Below are positions 26,512 through 32,800 of a stretch of 64,000 nt of DNA, piece by piece. The notes below the pieces were generated by a model. That model saw only the letters and a program-made list of their open reading frames with translations. It made no database searches and had not been told where the DNA came from. The stretch is from Saccharothrix carnea (GTDB lineage Bacteria > Actinomycetota > Actinomycetes > Mycobacteriales > Pseudonocardiaceae), in contig NZ_PYAX01000001.1 of NCBI RefSeq assembly GCF_003014735.1, forward strand, positions 248,001 through 312,000, given 5' to 3'. Numbering within the stretch: position 1 is the stretch's first letter; every line of letters starts with the position of its first letter. The position numbers and the translations under genes were made by a program.

Positions 26512-27917
26512 CTCGGGAGCACCTCGATCGCGGAGACGACCAGGTCGACGCCCTCGGACTCGTCGACCCGGCAGCGGACCAGATCGCCGACCTTCAGGCC
26601 GTCTGCGTTGGTGATGACGCACTCGCCGTCGACCTCGGGCGCCTGGTGGGCGGCACGGCCGACGCAGTCGTTCTCGTCGTCCTCCTCGGTCTCGACCAGG
26701 ACGACGACCTCCTCGCCCACGCGCTCCTCGGCGCGCTGGGACGTGAGCTCCTCGACCAGGTTGGAGATGCGGGCGACGCGCTCGGCGATGGTGTCGGCGT
26801 CCAGCTTGTCGGGCAGGCCCTCGGCCTCGGTGCCGTCCTCGTCGGAGTAGCCGAACACGCCGACCGCGTCCAGCCGGGCGGCGGTGAGGAAGCGCTCCAG
26901 CTCGGCCACGTCGTCCTCGGTCTCGCCGGGGAAGCCGACGATGACGTTGCTGCGGATGCCCGCGCGCGGCGAGAGGGAGCGGATCTGCTCGACCAGGCCC
27001 AGGAACGACTCGGTGGAGCCGAACCGGCGCATCCGGCGCAGCACGGGCTCGCTGGAGTGCTGGAAGGACATGTCGAAGTAGTCGGCGACGCCGTCGGTGG
27101 TGGCGATGGCCTTGACCAGCGTGGGCTTGGTCTCGGCCGGCTGCAGGTAGGAGACGCGGACGCGGTCGATGCCGGGCACCTTCGCCAGCCGCTGGAGCAG
27201 CAGTTCCAGGCCGCCCAGCTCGCGGGGCAGGTCCTTGGCGTAGGAGGTGGAGTTCTCGGAGACCAGGAACACCTCGCGGACGCCCTGCTCGGCCAGCCAC
27301 ATCGCCTCGGCCACCACCTCGTCCGGGTGGCGGGACACGAACGCGCCGCGGAACGACGGGATCGCGCAGAACGAGCAGCGGCGGTCGCAGCCGGAGGCGA
27401 TCTTCAGCGGTGCGACGGGCGTGTCCGCCAGGCGGGTGCGCAGCACGCGCGGGCCCCAGCCGTGCCCCGGGACCTGCACCTCTTCGGCCGCCTTGGGCCG
27501 CTGCACGGGCGTGAGCGGCAGGAGGGTGCGGCGGTCGACCGGCTTGTGGGACTCGATGCTCTGACCGGCCAGGACGTCGTCCAGGCGGTCGGCGAGGTCG
27601 GTGTAGTGGTCGAACCCCAGCACGGCGTTCGCCTCCGGGAGGCTGTCGGCCAGCTCGGCACCGTACCGCTCGGCCATGCACCCGACCGCGACCACCTTCG
27701 CGCCGCTGTCGGCGGCGGCGAGGAGCGTGTCCACGGAGTCCTTCTTGGCGGACTCGACGAAGCCGCACGTGTTGACCACGACCACGTCGGCCTCGTCGTC
27801 GACCAACTCCCACCCGCCTGCCGTGAGGCGGCCGGCGAGCTCTTCGGAGTCGACTTCGTTGCGGGCGCACCCGAGGGTCAGCATGGCGACGCGCTTGGAC
27901 GTGGAGGGGGAAGACAC
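26508..27917 (-). CDS. rimO: Ribosomal protein S12 methylthiotransferase RimO
   Basis: 469 residues. The UPF0004 N-terminal domain begins [18 protein letters not shown] with its cluster cysteines. It is followed by the radical-SAM motif [13 protein letters not shown] (CxxxCxxC, about residues 175-187) and a C-terminal TRAM domain (about 400-469). RimO adds a methylthio group to the conserved aspartate of S12. The [11 protein letters not shown] and [10 protein letters not shown] motifs favour RimO over MiaB. A TACGCT -10 ends seven bases before the GTG at 27917, so it is probably leaderless. Confidence 0.95.
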   Translation of the reverse strand: MSSPSTSKRVAMLTLGCARNEVDSEELAGRLTAGGWELVDDEADVVVVNTCGFVESAKKDSVDTLLAAADSGAKVVAVGCMAERYGAELADSLPEANAVLGFDHYTDLADRLDDVLAGQSIESHKPVDRRTLLPLTPVQRPKAAEEVQVPGHGWGPRVLRTRLADTPVAPLKIASGCDRRCSFCAIPSFRGAFVSRHPDEVVAEAMWLAEQGVREVFLVSENSTSYAKDLPRELGGLELLLQRLAKVPGIDRVRVSYLQPAETKPTLVKAIATTDGVADYFDMSFQHSSEPVLRRMRRFGSTESFLGLVEQIRSLSPRAGIRSNVIVGFPGETEDDVAELERFLTAARLDAVGVFGYSDEDGTEAEGLPDKLDADTIAERVARISNLVEELTSQRAEERVGEEVVVLVETEEDDENDCVGRAAHQAPEVDGECVITNADGLKVGDLVRCRVDESEGVDLVVSAIEVLPR

Positions 27918-27980
27918 GGTGCTCAGCGTAACCGGCGCTTCCCCTTCTCCTGTCCGCCCGTGCGGTGTGCGCGGTCCAGG

Positions 27981-28224
27981 TCAGGCGTGGAGCACCGAGT
28001 GGACGAGACGGCCGACACCCGTGGCCGGGTTGTCCGGCCCGAGGAGAGCGGCGCGATAGTCGGCGAGGTGCGCTCGGTGGTCCGCGAAGTGCAGGAGGAG
28101 CCACAGTTCGGAGCACGGGTTCCGCACGGCGAGGTTCACCTTGGCGCTGTCGGCTTCCTCGACGGCGGCGGCGACGTCGAAGTTGTCGACATCGACCACG
28201 CACCAGACGTCTGCGACGTTCTCA
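27981..28224 (-). pseudogene. RloB-like protein, C-terminal remnant
   Basis: An open stretch encodes the last ~80 residues of an RloB-type protein (DVWCVVDVDNF, then AVRNPCSELWLLLHFADHRAH) without the N-terminal half, a start codon or a ribosome binding site. RloB proteins normally run ~200 residues and are encoded directly after an RloA-type ATPase, in a family linked to phage-defence loci. The remnant abuts the stop of the truncated ATPase, so an internal deletion probably removed the rloB 5' half. Confidence 0.6.
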
Positions 28225-28829
28225 CGCCCGAGTACCGGCGACGCTGTCTCGTACGGCACTGATGAAATTTTCTTCGCCGACGTGCGGAACAGCGCCGTAC
28301 TGCCCGGCCAGGTAGCGCCGTTCGAGATTGTCCTCCCGGCGGGGTTTGAAATCGGACAGCGGGTAGAGGGTGCTCGCCCCGTCTTTGCCCTTCTCCACGA
28401 ACCAGACTTCGTCCCGGTCCAAAACCTCATCTGCCAAGGGTGGGTGCAGCAAGGTCGCGTCGTGCGTGGTGAAGATGAGCTGCCCGTTGCCGGCGTTCGT
28501 GTCCGGATCGTTGAACAGGGCGATGAGCCGTGCGGACAGCAGGGAGTGCAAGCTCGCGTCGATCTCCTCGACCACCAGGACGCCACCCTCGCTCAGCACG
28601 AGCAACACCGAAGGAAGCAGGCCTAGCCAAGATCGAGTGCCCGCCGACTCCTCGCTCAACACGAAGCCCACCCCACCGTAGGAGAAGTGGAGCCCCTGCC
28701 GCGGGGTGAGGACGACCTCCTCGATTCCGGCGTCCGCCGCAACTCGAAGAGTCGACCGACGTCGGAGCCATTCCGCTGCAGGAAGGCCACTACCTCCTGC
28801 CAAACCTGAAGCTCCGGAGCATCAGACAC
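28222..28829 (-). pseudogene. RloA-like AAA ATPase, truncated and frameshifted
   Basis: The readable C-terminal part has the ABC/OLD-type Walker B LSEGGVLVVEEIDASLHSLL and switch IFTTHDATLL. A family C-terminus RREDNLERRYLAGQYGAVPH follows. The N-terminal half with the Walker A loop is missing. The best continuation upstream (APELQVWQEVVAFLQRNG, from about 28829) is in a different frame, so there is also a frameshift near 28745-28755. Without Walker A it cannot be a working ATPase. GC content is lower than in neighbours, suggesting transfer. Confidence 0.65.
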
Positions 28830-28963
28830 CTCTGATAGCGCGTTTCGACCCCGTTCTTTGCAAGTAAACCGCACGGAAGCGGCGCTAGCGGTCTGCGAAG
28901 ACAGGTTCCACCGTGCCGACCGCCGAGTGAGACGCGGTGGCGGCCGAAGGTTACGTTTGCACC

Positions 28964-29464
28964 GTGAACGACTCGATCAACGTGCGTCGCGCCCGCACCG
29001 GCGACGTTCGGGCGATGAAGGCCCTCATCGACGCCTACGCCGGCAAGGTGCTGCTGGCCAAGCCGCTCGTCACGCTGTTCGAGGACATCCAGGAGTTCTG
29101 GGTCGCCGAAGAGGACGGCGTGGTGCTCGGGTGTGGTGCGCTGCACGTGCTGTGGGAGGACCTGGCCGAGATCCGGTCGGTGGCGGTGTCGCCGCAGGCG
29201 TTGGGGCGGGGCATCGGGCACCGGATCGTGCACCGGTTGATCGAGACGGCTCGTGAGCTGCAGTTGGAGCGGCTGTTCGTGCTGACGTTCGAGACCGAGT
29301 TCTTCGGCAGGCACGGGTTCGTGGAGATCGACGGCACGCCGGTCTCCCCCGAGGTGTACGAGGAGATCATGCGGTCGGCCGACGAGGGTGTCGCGGAGTT
29401 CCTCGACCTCTCGTACGTGAAGCCGAACACCCTGGGGAACTCGCGCATGCTGCTGCACCTGTAA
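28964..29464 (+). CDS. argA: Amino-acid N-acetyltransferase (GNAT), ArgA type
   Basis: 166 residues, a single GNAT domain. The acetyl-CoA loop is in IRSVAVSPQALGRGIGHRIVHRLIETA (about residues 75-100). Family features EFWVAEEDGVVLGCGALHVLWEDLAEIRS and FVLTFETEFFGRHGF match the short N-acetylglutamate synthase of mycobacteria (Rv2747), which starts arginine synthesis. It also sits between pgsA/rimO and ftsK, as there. I use the GTG at 28964: TACGTT ends six bases upstream, the leaderless pattern. An 11-bp hairpin follows the stop. Confidence 0.9.
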   Translation: MNDSINVRRARTGDVRAMKALIDAYAGKVLLAKPLVTLFEDIQEFWVAEEDGVVLGCGALHVLWEDLAEIRSVAVSPQALGRGIGHRIVHRLIETARELQLERLFVLTFETEFFGRHGFVEIDGTPVSPEVYEEIMRSADEGVAEFLDLSYVKPNTLGNSRMLLHL

Positions 29465-29489
29465 CTCTTCGAGTAAAAACTCGAAGAGT
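29464..29489. promoter_or_regulatory. Perfect 11-bp inverted repeat
   Basis: ACTCTTCGAGT (29464-29474), loop AAAA, ACTCGAAGAGT (29479-29489). It begins inside the argA stop codon and ends one base before the -35 box of the merR gene. It could be the argA terminator, an operator for the MerR protein, or both. It is unusually AT-rich for this DNA. Confidence 0.6.
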
Positions 29490-29490
29490 G

Positions 29491-29520
29491 TTGACTCAAA
29501 GAACCTCGAGCCGCCAAGAT
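29491..29520 (+). promoter_or_regulatory. merR-cluster promoter (sigma-A type)
   Basis: TTGACT (29491-29496) and CAAGAT (29515-29520) with an 18-bp spacer. The -10 ends seven bases before the GTG at 29528 and no Shine-Dalgarno is present, so the transcript should be leaderless. Confidence 0.6.
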
Positions 29521-29527
29521 CGGCGAC

Positions 29528-30382
29528 GTGGAGCAGTTGACGGTCGACGAGCTGGCGGTCCGGGTCGGCCTGCCCGGCAGCACCATCCGCATGTACCAGA
29601 CCAAGGGCGTGCTGCACCCGCCCCGCCGGCAGGGACGGGTCGCCTACTACGACGCCTCCCACCTGGAACGCCTCACGCTCGTCCAACGCCTGCAGTCGCG
29701 CGGCTTCTCGCTGCCCGCCATCGCCGAACTGGTGAAGGCGCGCGAGAAGGGCGCGAGCGTCGCGGCGGTGCTGGGCGTCGGCGAGGCGGAAGGCCCGGAC
29801 GACTGGGTACGGATCAAGGTCCGCGACATCAGCCACCTGGTCCCGCTGGGCGACATCCGGCCGCGCGTCCTGCGCCGGGCCCTGCAGCTCGGCCTGGTCC
29901 GCTGGCGCCGCGGCTGGCCGCACGTCCGCCGCTGGGCGCTGGAGGCGGGCAACCGGCTCGCCGCGCTGTCCGTCCCGAGCGACGACGTGCTGGACAAGTT
30001 CGCGAACCTGCGCACCGCCACCGACGCCATCGCGGCCGACTTCGTGGAGGTCTTCGAACGCCGGCTGTGGCCGCAACTGGCGGACAACGCCGACCAGGAC
30101 GACCAACTGGACCGGATGCGCGCCCTGCTCGTGGAGCTGACCTACACCGCCGAGACGGTGGTCATCGGCACGTTGCGCGAGTCCATCCGCGAGGCCGCCG
30201 AGGAGTTCGCCCGCCGCCACCAACTGCTGCCGAGCGACGACTTCCAGCCCGCCTGGGTGGAGGAACCGGTGCCCATCGCCGAACGTCTCATCGAGACCGA
30301 TGAGGACGACGAGTTCCCCGACGAGCCGACGATCCGGCGGTTCCTCGACCGGGGTGACGACCACGACGAGCCGATCAGGTGA
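29528..30382 (+). CDS. MerR-family transcriptional regulator
   Basis: 284 residues. The N-terminal winged helix is clear (LTVDELAVRVGLPGSTIRMY, then GRVAYYDASHLERLTLVQRL, about residues 4-60). A long helical C-terminal region of ~200 residues follows that I cannot assign to a ligand family; it ends in an acidic tail (ETDEDDEFPDE). It lacks the Cys pairs of metal-sensing MerR proteins. Its stop overlaps the next GTG (GTGA), making it the first gene of a three-gene coupled set. Confidence 0.9.
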   Translation: MEQLTVDELAVRVGLPGSTIRMYQTKGVLHPPRRQGRVAYYDASHLERLTLVQRLQSRGFSLPAIAELVKAREKGASVAAVLGVGEAEGPDDWVRIKVRDISHLVPLGDIRPRVLRRALQLGLVRWRRGWPHVRRWALEAGNRLAALSVPSDDVLDKFANLRTATDAIAADFVEVFERRLWPQLADNADQDDQLDRMRALLVELTYTAETVVIGTLRESIREAAEEFARRHQLLPSDDFQPAWVEEPVPIAERLIETDEDDEFPDEPTIRRFLDRGDDHDEPIR

Positions 30383-30756
30383 CCGCGCTCGTGCCCGCCC
30401 CGGCCCGGTGCGCCCGGGTGCGGGACGAGGGTGTGGTCCTGCACTCCGTCGCCCCTGATGTGCCCAGCGTCGAAGCGCGGGTGCCGGTCGGGCGGTTCGA
30501 GCCGGTGCGGAGGGGTTCGGCTCGCCCGCTCGACCCGGAACGGCTCATCGCGCCGGTCCGCGAGCACCCTCGGTGGCTGGGCGCGCCGCGCCCGGTGGGC
30601 CTGCCCGTGCCGGACGTGCCGCTGAACGTCGGCGTGCGCGTCTTCGGCACGGGGCCCGCCGGGCTCGGCGACCACCACGCGGCGTCACCCAGGGGCGCAA
30701 GCGCTTGCCTCGGCGGATTGGCCGAGTCCACCTACGCAGGGAGGGCGGAGGCGTGA
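30379..30756 (+). CDS. Hypothetical protein coupled to the MerR gene
   Basis: 125 residues, Pro/Val/Arg-rich, no recognised domain, signal or membrane segment. Codon use is typical for the first ~95 codons and less so toward the end. The GTG at 30379 overlaps the merR stop and its own TGA overlaps the next GTG. This is the main support that it is translated. Confidence 0.45.
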   Translation: MTALVPAPARCARVRDEGVVLHSVAPDVPSVEARVPVGRFEPVRRGSARPLDPERLIAPVREHPRWLGAPRPVGLPVPDVPLNVGVRVFGTGPAGLGDHHAASPRGASACLGGLAESTYAGRAEA

Positions 30757-31010
30757 TCGCACTGATCGGAGCACTGGTAGGTCTGCGCGCGGGGTACCGG
30801 TACGACCGCTCGATCGGCAGGCACCCGTTGCGGTCGGGGGTGAAGCGGCTGGTGTTCTGGGCGCTGTTGTTCGTCGCCGAGTGCCTCGTGGTGCCGCAGC
30901 TGGCCGTGGCGGTCGGCCCGGTGGTGGTCCTGGTGGTCTTCGCGTACGTGATGGCGGTGGGTCTGGCCGGGCCGTGGGTGTCCGAGTACTACCGCAGGCG
31001 TGCGGCCTGA
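30753..31010 (+). CDS. Small membrane protein
   Basis: 85 residues from GTG 30753, preceded by GGGAGGGCGGAGG. Two hydrophobic segments (about residues 28-48 and 50-70) follow a short GLRAGYRYDRSIGRHPLR stretch. Family not recognised. It overlaps the previous gene by four bases, so it is probably the last member of the MerR cluster. Confidence 0.65.
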   Translation: MIALIGALVGLRAGYRYDRSIGRHPLRSGVKRLVFWALLFVAECLVVPQLAVAVGPVVVLVVFAYVMAVGLAGPWVSEYYRRRAA

Positions 31011-31401
31011 TCACGCCCCAGGACGCCGGACTGGCTGCGGCTGCGCGAAGTCCCGGCCGCTGACGCCGAACCGGCGGTGGTGTCGGTGCTCGTCCTGCCG
31101 GACGTGCCGGTGTTGGTCGGGTTCGGGCAGTGCGGTGCGTGGTTCGGCCTTCTCGAAGCAGGCAAGACGGCGCAGTCGGTCTGCCTCCGACTGGCTCAGC
31201 GGATACCTGCCGGCCGGCGCGGCGGAGGCCGATGTGTTGGCGTTGCTGGAATTGCGCGGTCAGCCGGTCCGGTCGACGGCCGGGATCGCGTGCGGTGCAA
31301 CGTTCACCCGTCGTTGACGCGGTATGAGCCGATCGGGGCTGTTGTGCGTTGATCTCCGGCCGGTAAGAACCCCTCAAGCCCGAAAACCGAGGGGAACAAC
31401 C
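31011..31401. other. Interval with a possible degraded coding fragment and the PLA2 promoter region
   Basis: On the plus strand, 31030-31180 reads WLRLREVPAADAEPAVVSVL and LEAGKTAQSVCLRLAQRIP, which looks protein-like. The readable frame then shifts (GYLPAGAAEADVLALLELRG in another frame up to about 31317). There is no start codon with a ribosome binding site. It could be a gene remnant. Near the right end TTGTGC (31342-31347) and TAAGAA (31364-31369), 16 bp apart, may be the promoter of the phospholipase gene. Confidence 0.35.
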
Positions 31402-31839
31402 GTGCTCGTGAAATCCCTGCGCAACGCTTTCGCCGTCGTGGTCGCCTCGCTCGCCCTGCTGGTCGGCGCCGGTGCCGGCGTCGGCCAGGCGGCCATCAAC
31501 GCGCCCGCCGTGACCGACGACTACCTCTTCAGCAAGTCCCTGTCCCAGTTCAGCTCGCTGCGGGCGCAGCGGCCGTACAGCACCCAGCTCGACTGGTCGT
31601 CGGACGGCTGCTCGTGGTCGCCGGACAACCCGTTCGGGTTCAAGTTCCTGCCCGCCTGCCACCGGCACGACTTCGGTTACCGCAACTACAAGCGGCAGGG
31701 CCGGTTCAACGAGACGACCCGGCTGCGGATCGACAACAACTTCAAGTCCGACCTGTACCACCAGTGCGCGGGCAACTGGTCCTGCAACCGCACGGCCGAC
31801 CTGTACTACCAGGCCGTGCGCGAGTTCGGCGCCAGCTGA
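31402..31839 (+). CDS. Secreted prokaryotic phospholipase A2
   Basis: 145 residues. A Sec signal peptide (about residues 1-32, VVVASLALLVGAGAGVGQAA) precedes a compact domain of the prokaryotic PLA2 family (PF09056). The catalytic His-Asp lies in PACHRHDFGYRNYKRQGR, the active-site helix of this family. Four cysteines (DGCSW, PACH, HQCAG, SCNR) would form the two usual disulfides. It hydrolyses the sn-2 ester of phospholipids, with calcium as expected cofactor. GTG 31402 has AGGGGAA upstream; GTG 31408 is a less likely alternative. Confidence 0.93.
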   Translation: MLVKSLRNAFAVVVASLALLVGAGAGVGQAAINAPAVTDDYLFSKSLSQFSSLRAQRPYSTQLDWSSDGCSWSPDNPFGFKFLPACHRHDFGYRNYKRQGRFNETTRLRIDNNFKSDLYHQCAGNWSCNRTADLYYQAVREFGAS

Positions 31840-31855
31840 CGGTCGCGGTCGACCG

Positions 31856-31903
31856 CTTCGCGGGGGCCCAGGCCGAGTGCCTCTCGGCCGGGCCGCCGCG
31901 AAG
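31856..31903. terminator. Bidirectional terminator between PLA2 and GH12 genes
   Basis: A long imperfect hairpin: CTTCGCGG (31856-31863) pairs with CCGCGAAG (31896-31903), and the inner GGCCGAG pairs with CTCGGCC around a TGCCT loop. It has one mismatch and one bulge. It sits between two convergent stops. Confidence 0.8.
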
Positions 31904-31906
31904 TCC

Positions 31907-32593
31907 TCAGGTCGTGATCGAGAAGCTGTTCGACACGAAGTCCATGCCGCCCGACGACGACGTGATCTCGAACCCGAACTGCACGTCGCCCACGGTCACG
32001 TCGCCGTACCACCCGCGCGCGCCGATCCACTTCAGCACCGCCAGCACGTCGACCGTGCCCGAGTTCGTGTTGCCCGTCCGCACGAACGAGAACACGGCGT
32101 TGGAGCCGTTGGAACCCCGGTACACGTCCCACGTGTGACCCCCGACCGACACGGTGGTCTGCCTGGACCCGATAGGCCCGACCGCGCCCTGCTTGTTCAT
32201 CCAGATCATGATCTCGTAAGCGTGGTTGTCGGCCCAGATGTCATATGCCGTCGCATAGGCGCCCGACCCCGGCCGGGTCACGTTGAACGAACTCGAAAGC
32301 CTGCTCAACCCGCTCAGCTTCCGGTTCACGGCCTTCGCCGAGTGCGGGTAGGACTTGACGCCGCCGGTGTTCGGGTGGTTGGCCCACACACCCCAGTTGC
32401 TGTAGGAGTTGGCCCAGATCCCCTGGTGACCGGCGCCCGAGCCCCAGATGTTGTTGCGGACGGTGTACCCGCCGTTGGACCACGTGGCCCACTGGTCGCT
32501 GGACGACCAGGTCGCGGCGTGCGCGACACCGGTCGCTCCGAGCAGGGACCCCACCAACGCGACCGCGATCACGGCCGAGCGCATCCTGTTCAT
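31907..32593 (-). CDS. Secreted glycoside hydrolase family 12 (endoglucanase/xyloglucanase)
   Basis: 228 residues. The signal peptide MNRMRSAVIAVALVGSLLGA...AHA-A is cleaved at about residue 26. A single GH12 beta-jelly-roll domain follows without a carbohydrate-binding module. The two catalytic glutamates are expected in YEIMIWMNKQG (nucleophile region) and FGFEITSSSGG (acid/base region). Retaining cleavage of beta-1,4-glucan or xyloglucan is the family activity. ATG 32593 has GGGAAGAAG upstream. A cluster of ATTCGAC repeats lies 45-185 bp upstream of its start. Confidence 0.93.
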   Translation of the reverse strand: MNRMRSAVIAVALVGSLLGATGVAHAATWSSSDQWATWSNGGYTVRNNIWGSGAGHQGIWANSYSNWGVWANHPNTGGVKSYPHSAKAVNRKLSGLSRLSSSFNVTRPGSGAYATAYDIWADNHAYEIMIWMNKQGAVGPIGSRQTTVSVGGHTWDVYRGSNGSNAVFSFVRTGNTNSGTVDVLAVLKWIGARGWYGDVTVGDVQFGFEITSSSGGMDFVSNSFSITT

Positions 32594-32636
32594 GGCGCTT
32601 CTTCCCGGGCAACGCTGCCCACTTCGGCACACCGGT

Positions 32637-32777
32637 GTCGAATCGCTTCGAAACGCGGTGCGCGGGATACCTGGCGACGCGGCGGTGGATGACCCGACTA
32701 TCGCAGCACAATGCGCGCCGGGTCAACGCCCGACGTATTCGACTGATTCGACCGCACCATTCGACCGACTATTCGAC
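32637..32777. repeat. Cluster of five ATTCGAC/GTCGAAT heptamers
   Basis: GTCGAAT at 32637-32643, and ATTCGAC at 32737-32743, 32746-32752, 32759-32765 and 32771-32777. Four fall within 41 bp at 9, 13 and 12-bp steps. The cluster is between the GH12 gene and the ftsK stop, so it most likely belongs to GH12 control. Confidence 0.55.
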
Positions 32778-32800
32778 ACCCATTCCGGGGTGAAAGGCGG

